DNA of 18,125 nt from an uncultured Bacilli bacterium (lineage in GTDB: Bacteria; Bacillota_I; Bacilli_A; RF39; UBA660), in the NCBI GenBank assembly GCA_934132925.1, contig CAKPAL010000010.1, positions 1 to 18,125 on the forward strand, in the 5' to 3' direction. Below, piece by piece: positions 5,853-12,686 of this stretch. How positions within the stretch are numbered: position 1 is the first letter of the stretch; each line of letters begins with the position of its first letter. Position numbers and translations under genes: made by a program. The notes below the pieces were generated by a model. It did no database searches and was not told where the DNA came from. It saw only the letters and a list, made by a program, of their open reading frames with translations.

Positions 5853-8800
5853 TTACTCCTCACTTATCTTTTTATAATAATTATATCTATTTATAGCCCA
5901 TTTTTTTTGTTCTTCAAGTATCATATTAGCGTTTTTACTATTAACATTTTTTAGGTTAGCAAATCTATTTTCAGTCATTAAGTAGTCTTCATATTTGTCA
6001 AAATTAGGATTTTTACTATCTAGTATTAGTTTTCCAATACTAGGATTATATCTGAAAGTAATAAAGTATCCACATTCTGTTGCTAAGTGTGCATTAGTTT
6101 GTGAGTGTTCCATACCATTTTTTATTCCGTGTTCTATACAAGGGCTGTAGCAGATAATTAGGGATGGGCCATCATAACTACTAGCTTCTTTTAAAGCTTT
6201 TAGGTATTGTTCACTATTATAGCCGATATTGCAGGCTGCTACATAGACATGAGGATAACACATGGCTATTCTTGCTAAGTCTTTTTTATAGTTATTTTTA
6301 CCATTTGAGGCAAATGATGCTACTGCTCCAATATTAGAACTTTTTGAAGCTTGACCACCAGTATTGGAATATACTTCGGTATCTAAAACCATGATATTAA
6401 TATTATCTGTTTTGGATAAGACATGATCTATTCCATCATAACCAATATCGTAGGCAAATCCATCTCCTCCAACTATCCACATTGACTTTGGTATAATGTA
6501 TTCTTCCATGGCTTTGAGATATGGATGTTTTTTATAATCTATTTCGTTTGCTACTTCTTTGCAAATTTCGTAGTTATTCATGTTAGAAAGCCATTTTTTA
6601 AATACTTTGTTTCTTGGATATTCTTCCATATATTTTTTGATGTTATCTCTCTTTATTTTGATACCATTTAAGATACCATAACCATACTCAGCATTGTCTT
6701 CAAATAAAGAGCTGGCCCATGGAATACTATATGGGAAACTTGGAGCACTACCACCATATATTGATGAACAGCCAGTAGCATTGGCAATGACTAAATTATC
6801 ATTGAATACTCTTGTTAAATTTGTTAAATATGGTGTTTCTCCGCAACCAGCACATGCTCCGGAATATTCAAATTTTGGATTTCTAAAGGCTAGATTTTTG
6901 CTAGTTTGAGTATTATCATACTTATCATTTATATTATTCTTTAAAAGATAGTCAAAGTCTTTATCTTGTTTGTTGTTTGGTATCATTTCTATGGCTTTAT
7001 TACCTAACTTTCCTGGACATGATACGGCACATAAGCCACATCCTGTACATTCTTCATAGTTTATGCCAATAGTAAAGTTTACATCTTTAGGCATAATTGA
7101 TGGGATTGATTTTACTTTGTTATCTTCTTTAGTTAATAGGAATGGTCTTATGACTCCATGTGGACATGATATGGCACATTTATTACATTCAATACAATTT
7201 TCAGGTATCCAATTGGGAATAACTTCTGCTATGTTTCTTTTTTCATATTTAGTTGTTCCACCTTCAAAGATACCTCCTGCTACTTCAAGGAAACTACTAG
7301 TAGGTAATGTATCTCCTTTTAGTAGATTTATTGTTTCATTAAAGTTTAATTTTTGATTATCTTGGTATTCTAGGTTAATCCATGATGAATCTATATTTAT
7401 TTTATTTAGATAATTTAATGAGTTATCTACTACTTTGTTATTGATATCAATTATTTTTTTACCTTTACTTATAAATCTTGTTTTATTGTTTTCTTTCATA
7501 ATATTGATTATTTTATCAATGTTATATATATCCATTATTTTAAAGATACACACCTCCATACAGGTGTTTATTTTGTTTTTTAAGCCATAAGAGTTGACAA
7601 CTTTATAAGCATCTATTGTATATAAATTAACTTTATTTTTTGCTAGAAGGTATTTTACTTTATTAGGAAGGCTTTTTATTAGGTCTTCTTCTTTTAGATT
7701 TGTATTTAATAGTAGGGTTCCATCTTCTTTAATATTATTTAAGATATCATATTTATACATATATGTATCTTTTGAGACAACTATAAAACTAGGGTTATCT
7801 ACATAGTAGGTACTTCTTATTTTGTTATCTCCAATACGAATATGACTTCTGGTTACTCCTCCACTCTTTTTGGAATCATACTGAAAATAGCCTTGAACAT
7901 ATTTTTTAGTATGATCTCCAATTATTTTTAGTATATCTTTAGATGTTGATACCATACCATCTGATCCATAACCATAGATTAGCATTTCATAATTTTTGGT
8001 ATTTATTTTATAATTTGAATCTATTGTTAAACTTAGATTAGTTATATCATCAATAATTCCTATTGTGAAGTTATTTTTCATCTCTTTATCTAAATTATCA
8101 TAGACGGCTTTTATCATAGCGGGTGTTGTATTTTTTGATGATAAGCCATATCTACCTCCAATTATTTGGATGTTTCGCTTTTGCAAAGCGTTTACAACAT
8201 CAAGATATAATGGTTCACCACTGCTTCCGGCTTCTTTAGTACGATCTAGGACTGCTATTTTCTTTACAGTAGATGGGATAATGCTTGTTAAATATTCATT
8301 ACTAAATGGTCTATATAAGTGAACTGTTACTAATCCTACTTTGTTTCCTTTAGTATTTAAATCATCTACTACTTCTTTAATACATTCACATACTGATCCC
8401 ATGGCTATTATTACTTTGTCAGCAGATTTATCTCCATAATAGTTAAATGGTTTATAGTCTGTTTTACATATTTTATTTATTTTATTCATATAATAAACAG
8501 TATTTTCTATTGCTTTATTATAATAGATATTTCTAGCTTCTGTATGTTGGAAATATATGTCATCATTTTCTGCTGTTCCTCTAGTTGTGTTAGTGCCTGC
8601 TAGAGCATTTTCTCTAAATCTTTTTAAAGCTTTCTTATCTATTAATGGTTCTAATTTGCTTAAATCTATTTCTTTTATTTTATCTATTTCATGACTTGTT
8701 CTAAAACCGTCAAAAAAATTAATAAATGGTAATGATGATTTTATACTTGATAAATGACTTATCATAGCCATGTGGTATGCTTCTTCTACTGATGATGATG

Positions 8801-9218
8801 ATAACATACAAGCTCCTGTTTGTCTTACTGCATAAATATCTTGATGATCACCAAAAATACTTAAACTATGAGTTGATAGGCTTCTGGCTGCTACATGAAT
8901 AACGGCTGGCAAACATTCACCGGCCATTTTATAAATACTTGGTAACATTAATAATAACCCTTGACTAGCAGTATATGTTGTAGCTAATATTCCTGATTGA
9001 AGGCAGCCATGAATTGTTGCTACAGCTCCTTTTTCGGATTGCATTTCAATTACTTTTACTTTATTTCCCCAGAAGTTTATTTCTCCATTTGAGGATAATA
9101 CATCTATTTTTTCAGCCATTGGAGAGGCTGGTGTTATTGGGTAAATACCGGCTAATTCAGTAAACTTGTAGCTTACTCTACTTACAGCTTCGTTTCCATC
9201 CATTGTTTTATATCCCAT
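5853..9218 (-). CDS. nifJ: Pyruvate:ferredoxin (flavodoxin) oxidoreductase
   Basis: This large cytoplasmic enzyme converts pyruvate and CoA to acetyl-CoA and CO2 and reduces ferredoxin or flavodoxin, a hallmark of anaerobic metabolism. All domains of the single-chain enzyme are present in 1121 residues, slightly short of the usual 1170-1200. They are: the N-terminal pyruvate/TPP domain (GIYPITPASPMAE, 24-36); the second domain with GYGSDGMVST (416-425) and the GGVTRSHIRIG segment (453-463); the 8Fe-8S ferredoxin domain with C675/C678/C681/C685 and C724/C727/C730/C734; and the TPP-binding domain with GGDGFAYDIGYDG (917-929). The proximal cluster ligands C789, C792, C817 and C1027 are in place. 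The ATG at 9218 is preceded by AGAAGGA. It is the first gene of an operon with two unknown proteins. Confidence 0.97.
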   Translation of the reverse strand: MGYKTMDGNEAVSRVSYKFTELAGIYPITPASPMAEKIDVLSSNGEINFWGNKVKVIEMQSEKGAVATIHGCLQSGILATTYTASQGLLLMLPSIYKMAGECLPAVIHVAARSLSTHSLSIFGDHQDIYAVRQTGACMLSSSSVEEAYHMAMISHLSSIKSSLPFINFFDGFRTSHEIDKIKEIDLSKLEPLIDKKALKRFRENALAGTNTTRGTAENDDIYFQHTEARNIYYNKAIENTVYYMNKINKICKTDYKPFNYYGDKSADKVIIAMGSVCECIKEVVDDLNTKGNKVGLVTVHLYRPFSNEYLTSIIPSTVKKIAVLDRTKEAGSSGEPLYLDVVNALQKRNIQIIGGRYGLSSKNTTPAMIKAVYDNLDKEMKNNFTIGIIDDITNLSLTIDSNYKINTKNYEMLIYGYGSDGMVSTSKDILKIIGDHTKKYVQGYFQYDSKKSGGVTRSHIRIGDNKIRSTYYVDNPSFIVVSKDTYMYKYDILNNIKEDGTLLLNTNLKEEDLIKSLPNKVKYLLAKNKVNLYTIDAYKVVNSYGLKNKINTCMEVCIFKIMDIYNIDKIINIMKENNKTRFISKGKKIIDINNKVVDNSLNYLNKINIDSSWINLEYQDNQKLNFNETINLLKGDTLPTSSFLEVAGGIFEGGTTKYEKRNIAEVIPNWIPENCIECNKCAISCPHGVIRPFLLTKEDNKVKSIPSIMPKDVNFTIGINYEECTGCGLCAVSCPGKLGNKAIEMIPNNKQDKDFDYLLKNNINDKYDNTQTSKNLAFRNPKFEYSGACAGCGETPYLTNLTRVFNDNLVIANATGCSSIYGGSAPSFPYSIPWASSLFEDNAEYGYGILNGIKIKRDNIKKYMEEYPRNKVFKKWLSNMNNYEICKEVANEIDYKKHPYLKAMEEYIIPKSMWIVGGDGFAYDIGYDGIDHVLSKTDNINIMVLDTEVYSNTGGQASKSSNIGAVASFASNGKNNYKKDLARIAMCYPHVYVAACNIGYNSEQYLKALKEASSYDGPSLIICYSPCIEHGIKNGMEHSQTNAHLATECGYFITFRYNPSIGKLILDSKNPNFDKYEDYLMTENRFANLKNVNSKNANMILEEQKKWAINRYNYYKKISEE

Positions 9219-9250
9219 ATTATTCCTTCTTTCTTTATTATATTATTTAC

Positions 9251-9270
9251 TTGATATAATTTTATCACAA
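9251..9270 (-). promoter_or_regulatory. Inverted repeat over the nifJ -10 box, possible Rex-type operator
   Basis: The minus strand reads TTGTGATA AAAT TATATCAA. The outer 8-base arms are complementary at 6 of 8 positions with a 4-base spacer. The layout resembles the TTGTGA-N-TCACAA sites of the NADH sensor Rex, which often controls fermentation genes. The match is imperfect and the core also serves as the promoter, so this is tentative. Confidence 0.3.
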
Positions 9271-9287
9271 TTTCTAGTAAATAACAA
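9259..9287 (-). promoter_or_regulatory. nifJ promoter
   Basis: Minus strand: TTGTTA (9287-9282), 17 bases, TAAAAT (9264-9259) with an extended TGA before it. It lies about 40 bases upstream of the nifJ ATG and just downstream of a terminator, so nifJ is transcribed independently of the lipoprotein gene. Confidence 0.6.
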
Positions 9288-9295
9288 CCATTAGA

Positions 9296-9320
9296 AAAGA
9301 AAAAACTCTCTGATGAGAGC
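9296..9320 (-). terminator. Terminator after the lipoprotein gene
   Basis: Minus strand: CTCTC (9319-9315) pairs with GAGAG (9310-9306) around an ATCA loop, extended by one G-T pair, then TTTTTT and CTTTTC. A compact Rho-independent terminator. Confidence 0.65.
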
Positions 9321-9332
9321 ATTTTGTTTAGT

Positions 9333-9358
9333 CACTCTAGACTTAGTGTTCTAGAGTG
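9333..9358. repeat. Perfect 9-bp inverted repeat between lipoprotein and nifJ
   Basis: CACTCTAGA (9333-9341) and TCTAGAGTG (9350-9358) are exact reverse complements with an 8-base loop. On the minus strand no T-run follows, so alone it is not a standard terminator for the lipoprotein gene. It sits 12 bases upstream of the terminator stem and may act with it as a tandem hairpin or as an mRNA 3'-end stabiliser. Confidence 0.6.
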
Positions 9359-9388
9359 TTATTTATACTTATTATAAGTTATTTATTT

Positions 9389-9928
9389 TTATTTGCATGT
9401 TAAACCACGGTTAGTTAAGGTATTTTTATATGCTGTATAATCTCTATCTATACCTAGAGTTGTAATATCTGTATCTGATAATTTTGTTAAATCATAGGTG
9501 TATGTTATTTTATAGTTTTCAGCATTATCTATATTTACATCACTAGTAAAACCATTTATATTGGTATATGTACCAAATCTACTATTGTGTCTGGTTTTGA
9601 TACCTGCTATATCAAGAATACCATCTGTAGTAGTATCGATTACATCATCTAAAGCTTTTCCTGCTACTCCACCTATTATACCATCGCCAGTATTATCTTC
9701 ATCACTTGTTGTTCCATCAGTACCTGTTCCTACGCCATCTGTTTTGGTTTCTTTATAATCGTAGGTTAAGACAATCTTTTTTATTTCATTATTTCGGTAA
9801 TCGATAGCATACTTTGTACTAGATGTTAAATTTCCTACTGTATTAGTAGTAGTACATGTTATTTTATCATTAGTACCGCAACCAGATAAAACTGCTATTA
9901 TTAGGGCTAATAAAATTATTTTCTTCAT
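9389..9928 (-). CDS. Hypothetical lipoprotein with a Gly/Asp/Thr-rich insert
   Basis: The product is a secreted, membrane-anchored lipoprotein of unknown role. Residues 1-17 form a signal peptide (MKK, hydrophobic core, lipobox LSGC with C17 as the lipidated residue). Residues after it form a beta-rich domain: TCTTTNTVGNLTSSTKY, then a strand-rich KIVLTYDYKET, and at the end KITYTYDLTKL and a C-terminal LTCK. Two further cysteines, C25 and C178, frame the mature domain and could form a disulphide. A low-complexity insert at about 63-110 (many Gly, Asp, Thr) interrupts the domain. It resembles small YehR-type lipoproteins in outline only. The ATG has AAAGGAG at proper distance. It stands alone between two terminators, with TATACT (9958-9953) as a possible -10. 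Confidence 0.75.
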   Translation of the reverse strand: MKKIILLALIIAVLSGCGTNDKITCTTTNTVGNLTSSTKYAIDYRNNEIKKIVLTYDYKETKTDGVGTGTDGTTSDEDNTGDGIIGGVAGKALDDVIDTTTDGILDIAGIKTRHNSRFGTYTNINGFTSDVNIDNAENYKITYTYDLTKLSDTDITTLGIDRDYTAYKNTLTNRGLTCK

Positions 9929-9969
9929 TTTTTATACTCCTTTCTTAGTTTTAGTATAACCATTTTATG

Positions 9970-9998
9970 AAAAAAAATAGCCTTAATTAGCTATTTTT
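9970..9998 (-). terminator. Terminator of the XRE-asnS unit
   Basis: Minus strand: AAAAATAGC (9998-9990) pairs with GCTATTTTT (9981-9973), loop of 8 bases containing the stop codon of the 88-residue gene, followed by a run of T to 9970. Confidence 0.8.
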
Positions 9999-10253
9999 GT
10001 TATTAGAAAAAGTTTTTAGAGTCATCATATATTTTCGATAACTTCTTTCATCGCCATAGTCTTCAAAATAAACAAAGGCATATTTTAGGGCATCTATATA
10101 TTTTATATACTTTTCATTATCGTTATTGCTTGTAATAACTTCATTTAATTTTTTGTAAAAGTTTTCCCACTCTCTAAACATTATTTTTTTATTACTTAAG
10201 GTATCACACATTTCTTCAAAGTATTTAATATTTTCTTTTTCCTCTCTATTCAT
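9987..10253 (-). CDS. Hypothetical 88-residue protein downstream of asnS
   Basis: Not recognised. It is a soluble, highly charged and probably all-helical protein rich in Lys, Glu, Asn and aromatic residues (for example FREWENFYKKLNEV and YIDALKYAFVYFEDYGDERSYRKYM). There is no signal peptide, membrane helix or Cys cluster. It follows asnS by 18 bases with a GAGGCAG ribosome binding site before the ATG, and its stop codon lies inside the loop of the unit's terminator. Hence it is the last gene of the XRE-asnS operon. The name of any family would be a guess. Confidence 0.75.
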   Translation of the reverse strand: MNREEKENIKYFEEMCDTLSNKKIMFREWENFYKKLNEVITSNNDNEKYIKYIDALKYAFVYFEDYGDERSYRKYMMTLKTFSNNKNS

Positions 10254-10271
10254 TTTACTGCCTCTTTTTTA

Positions 10272-11645
10272 TTAGAATTCACAATTACCTGGAGTTCTAG
10301 GATATGGTATGACATCTCTAATATTATCTACTCCGGTTAAGTATATTAATAATCTTTCAAAACCCATTCCAAAGCCACTATGATAGCAACCTCCAAATTT
10401 ACGAAGATTTAAATACCATTCCATACCTTCACTACTCATGCCAAGTTCTTCCATTCTTTTTAGTAGAACATCTAGTTTTTCCTCTCTTTGACTTCCACCC
10501 ATTAATTCACCAGCTCCTGGCACTTCTAAGTCAACAGCGGCTACTGTTTCGTTGTCGTCATTTAATTTCATATAAAATGCTTTAATATCTTTTGGCCAAT
10601 TTTTAATAAATACTGGACCATCAAAATATTCAGTAATATATTTTTCGTGTTCTTTAGCAATATCTTCTCCATATTCTGGTTCGAATTCCCATTTTACATT
10701 GGCTTCTTTTAGTATTTTAATAGCTTCTTTATGATCTATTCTAACAAAGTTACTATTTACTAATTTTGTTAATTTTTCGATTAAGCCTTTTTCAACAAAC
10801 TTATCGAAAAATTCCATTTCATTAGGGCAATTATCTAAAACATATTTAACAATATATTTTAGCATTTCTTCCATAATATCCATGTTCATATTTAAATCAC
10901 AAAAGGCTATTTCTGGTTCTATCATCCAAAACTCTGAAGCATGGGTTTTAGTATTAGAGTTTTCTGCTCTGAATGTTGGGCCAAAGGTGTATATTTTTTT
11001 ATAAGCCATAGCAAAGGTTTCTCCTTCTAATTGACCGGATACGGTAAGTGAAGCCATTTTACCAAAGAAATCTTTGTCATAATCTACTTTGCCTGTTTCT
11101 GCTACTTTGTTTAAATCTAAAGTAGTTACTTGAAACATTTCTCCTGCTCCTTCACAATCTGATGATGTTATTAATGGGGCATGAAAATAAACATAACCTC
11201 TTTCTTGGAAGTATTTATGAATAGCATAAGCCGCTACTGATCTTACTCTAAATACAGAATTGAATAAATTAGTTCTTGGTCTTAAATATGCTATTTCTCT
11301 TAAAAATTCTCTAGTTGGTCTTCCTTTTGCTTGAAGAGGATAATCATCTGGGCAATCACCTTCTAATTTAAATGATGATAAGGCTAATTCAAATTCTTGC
11401 CCTTCTTTTGGTGATTTTATTAATTTACCACTTACAGTAATAGCACTTCCTAATTTTATTTTAGTTATTTCTTCAAAACATGCTAAGTTATCATCATATA
11501 CTACTTGTAATCCTTTAAAGTGGGTTCCATCAGATAAATCAATAAAGCCAAAATGAGCTTGTTTACGATGGCTTTTTACCCATCCACTTATAGTTATTTC
11601 TTTATCAATATAACTTTCTTTATATAAATCTTTAACATCTAACAT
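10272..11645 (-). CDS. asnS: Asparagine--tRNA ligase
   Basis: AsnRS charges tRNA-Asn with asparagine in the cytoplasm. The 457 residues match the usual length. The N-terminal OB-fold anticodon-binding domain (about 1-100) includes ISGWVKSHRKQAHFGFIDLSDG. The class II catalytic core has motif 2 FRAENSNT (225-232) followed by HASEFWMIEPEIAF, and motif 3 GFGMGFERLL (424-433) ending in the typical IRDVIPYPRTPGNCEF. AsnRS rather than AspRS is indicated by the AENSNTKTHASEFWMIEPE segment and this C-terminus. The ATG has AAGAAGGAATATT upstream. It follows the XRE gene by 17 bases. There is no T-box leader in front of it, unlike many Gram-positive synthetase genes; control probably comes from the upstream XRE promoter. 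Confidence 0.97.
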   Translation of the reverse strand: MLDVKDLYKESYIDKEITISGWVKSHRKQAHFGFIDLSDGTHFKGLQVVYDDNLACFEEITKIKLGSAITVSGKLIKSPKEGQEFELALSSFKLEGDCPDDYPLQAKGRPTREFLREIAYLRPRTNLFNSVFRVRSVAAYAIHKYFQERGYVYFHAPLITSSDCEGAGEMFQVTTLDLNKVAETGKVDYDKDFFGKMASLTVSGQLEGETFAMAYKKIYTFGPTFRAENSNTKTHASEFWMIEPEIAFCDLNMNMDIMEEMLKYIVKYVLDNCPNEMEFFDKFVEKGLIEKLTKLVNSNFVRIDHKEAIKILKEANVKWEFEPEYGEDIAKEHEKYITEYFDGPVFIKNWPKDIKAFYMKLNDDNETVAAVDLEVPGAGELMGGSQREEKLDVLLKRMEELGMSSEGMEWYLNLRKFGGCYHSGFGMGFERLLIYLTGVDNIRDVIPYPRTPGNCEF

Positions 11646-11662
11646 AATATTCCTTCTTTCAT

Positions 11663-12013
11663 TTATTTTATCTTTTTGCTAATTATATTTGCAGATCTTT
11701 TAACATCTTTCATGATTTTATTGTATAAACTAGGAAAATGTTTTAATTCAACTATAAAATTCACATCATCATAAGAAATAGAACCAACATATGTATTATT
11801 CTCGTCATTCCATACTGGAACTTCTCTTCCTAACAGATAGTCGGTAGTAGTTTCTAGAGTGTCTGCTAATAAAATTAATTTTTCTAAATTGGGAAGTCTA
11901 GTACCATTTTCGTAGCCACATACAGAAACTTTAGTTACACCAATGGCATTTCCTAAATCTTGCTGTGATAGCCCTCTTTTTATTCTCAGTTCTCTAACCC
12001 TCTTACCTATCAT
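11663..12013 (-). CDS. XRE-family transcriptional regulator
   Basis: A small DNA-binding regulator, 116 residues. Residues 3-62 form an HTH_3 (Cro/cI) domain: VRELRIKRGLSQQDLGNAIG, VTKVSVCGYENGTRLPNLEKLI and the usual LETTTDYLLG end. The C-terminal part (about 66-116) is a short, basic, probably helical tail that I cannot assign; no peptidase or metal-binding motif is seen. It is the first gene of an apparent operon with asnS, and its promoter contains a near-perfect 19-base palindrome. Autoregulation is therefore likely, and asnS would be influenced by it. The ligand, if any, is unknown. Confidence 0.9.
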   Translation of the reverse strand: MIGKRVRELRIKRGLSQQDLGNAIGVTKVSVCGYENGTRLPNLEKLILLADTLETTTDYLLGREVPVWNDENNTYVGSISYDDVNFIVELKHFPSLYNKIMKDVKRSANIISKKIK

Positions 12014-12057
12014 TTTAAATATCCTTCCTTACAATTAGTTATCTCCTTGTTAATAAT

Positions 12058-12086
12058 ATTTTATAACAATTTGTTGTAAATGTCTA
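12058..12086 (-). promoter_or_regulatory. Promoter of the XRE-asnS unit
   Basis: Minus strand: TAGACA (12086-12081), 17 bases, TAAAAT (12063-12058). The spacer and part of the -10 form a palindrome. Confidence 0.6.
12061..12079 (-). promoter_or_regulatory. Palindromic operator candidate in the XRE promoter
   Basis: The minus strand reads TTACAACAA A TTGTTATAA, two 9-base arms complementary at 8 of 9 positions around a single central base. It fills the space between -35 and -10 and overlaps the -10, so a dimeric XRE protein bound there would block RNA polymerase. Assignment to the adjacent XRE protein is inference. Confidence 0.55.
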
Positions 12087-12095
12087 TGTTTTTGT

Positions 12096-12128
12096 GAAAA
12101 AAAAGAGCCAAATATTTAATTTGACTCT
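12096..12128 (-). terminator. Terminator of ssb
   Basis: Minus strand: AGAGTCAAAT (12128-12119) pairs with ATTTGGCTCT (12113-12104), 10 bp with one G-T pair and a 5-base loop, followed by a run of T. A strong terminator 8 bases after the ssb stop codon. Confidence 0.88.
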
Positions 12129-12135
12129 ATATTTA

Positions 12136-12504
12136 CTACTGATTGCTTGGATCATCTTCGCTTATTTCTACTTTTTTGTTGTTAGAACCGGTAGTTAGAA
12201 ATGTTACTTTTTCAGCAACTATTTCAGTTTTCTTTCTTTTGATGCCATCTGGTGATTCAATAATTCTTGTTTGGACTCTACCTTTAACACCAATCATATC
12301 GCCAGTTCCACAATATTCGCTAGTGGATTCTGCTACTGAAGACCATAGTGTACAATCTAAAAAGTCGGTGTCATATTCACCATTAATATTTTTATAGTTT
12401 CTTGGTACAGCAAGGGTAAGAGTGGCATATTTTTTACCACTTTCAGTAACCTTTGTTTCTGGTGCTCTTGCTATTCTTCCGACTAAAACGATTTGATTAA
12501 CCAT
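12136..12504 (-). CDS. ssb: Single-stranded DNA-binding protein
   Basis: SSB coats single-stranded DNA during replication and repair. The 122-residue product has the OB-fold core: MVNQIVLVGRIARAPETK, KKYATLTLAVPRN, DTDFLDCTLWSSVAE, DMIGVKGRVQTRI, and KTEIVAEKVTFL at the end (about residue 104). The C-terminal tail is short and ends in EDDPSNQ. It is acidic but lacks the terminal Pro-Phe of the canonical DDDIPF tip, which normally binds partner proteins. The gene is not in the usual rpsF-ssb-rpsR setting but stands alone with its own promoter and terminator. It may therefore be a secondary SSB rather than the replicative one. The start has a strong AAAGGAGGGATATT ribosome binding site. Confidence 0.93.
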   Translation of the reverse strand: MVNQIVLVGRIARAPETKVTESGKKYATLTLAVPRNYKNINGEYDTDFLDCTLWSSVAESTSEYCGTGDMIGVKGRVQTRIIESPDGIKRKKTEIVAEKVTFLTTGSNNKKVEISEDDPSNQ

Positions 12505-12526
12505 AATATCCCTCCTTTCGCTAAAG

Positions 12527-12556
12527 AATATAACAAAAAGAGATAGTTAATTGCAA
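12527..12556 (-). promoter_or_regulatory. ssb promoter candidate
   Basis: Minus strand: TTGCAA (12556-12551), 18 bases, TATATT (12532-12527) preceded by TGT, an extended -10. It ends 22 bases before the ATG. Confidence 0.5.
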
Positions 12557-12562
12557 ATTAGT

Positions 12563-12607
12563 AAAAGATGTTTTTCTAAGGTAGTTATGCCGTGAAAAAC
12601 ATCTTTT
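12563..12607 (-). terminator. Long hairpin after the amidase gene, probable bidirectional terminator
   Basis: AAAAGATGTTTTTC (12563-12576) and GAAAAACATCTTTT (12594-12607) are perfect 14-base complements around a 17-base loop. On either strand the stem ends in CATCTTTT. It lies about 80 bases after the amidase stop, between it and the ssb promoter, so a terminator for the sufB-amidase unit is the simplest reading, although the T-run is short. Confidence 0.6.
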
Positions 12608-12686
12608 GAATTGTTAAAATTTCTTTTTCTAGGTAAAATGGTCTTTAAAATATCTTTTTACTAAAAATTATCACTTTACACAAATT

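Noticed and set aside
6694..7356. Two open frames on the plus strand opposite nifJ
   Set aside because: Both are inside the ferredoxin and TPP regions of nifJ, which are fully conserved on the minus strand; the plus-strand products have no recognisable motifs.
9561..9758. Plus-strand open frame opposite the lipoprotein gene
   Set aside because: It is the reverse reading of the low-complexity insert and gives a Ser/Val/Pro-rich product without a start signal.
11646..12135. Possible T-box leader in front of asnS
   Set aside because: The space before asnS is 17 bases and the leader of the XRE gene is short. The conserved T-box sequence and the antiterminator fold are absent.
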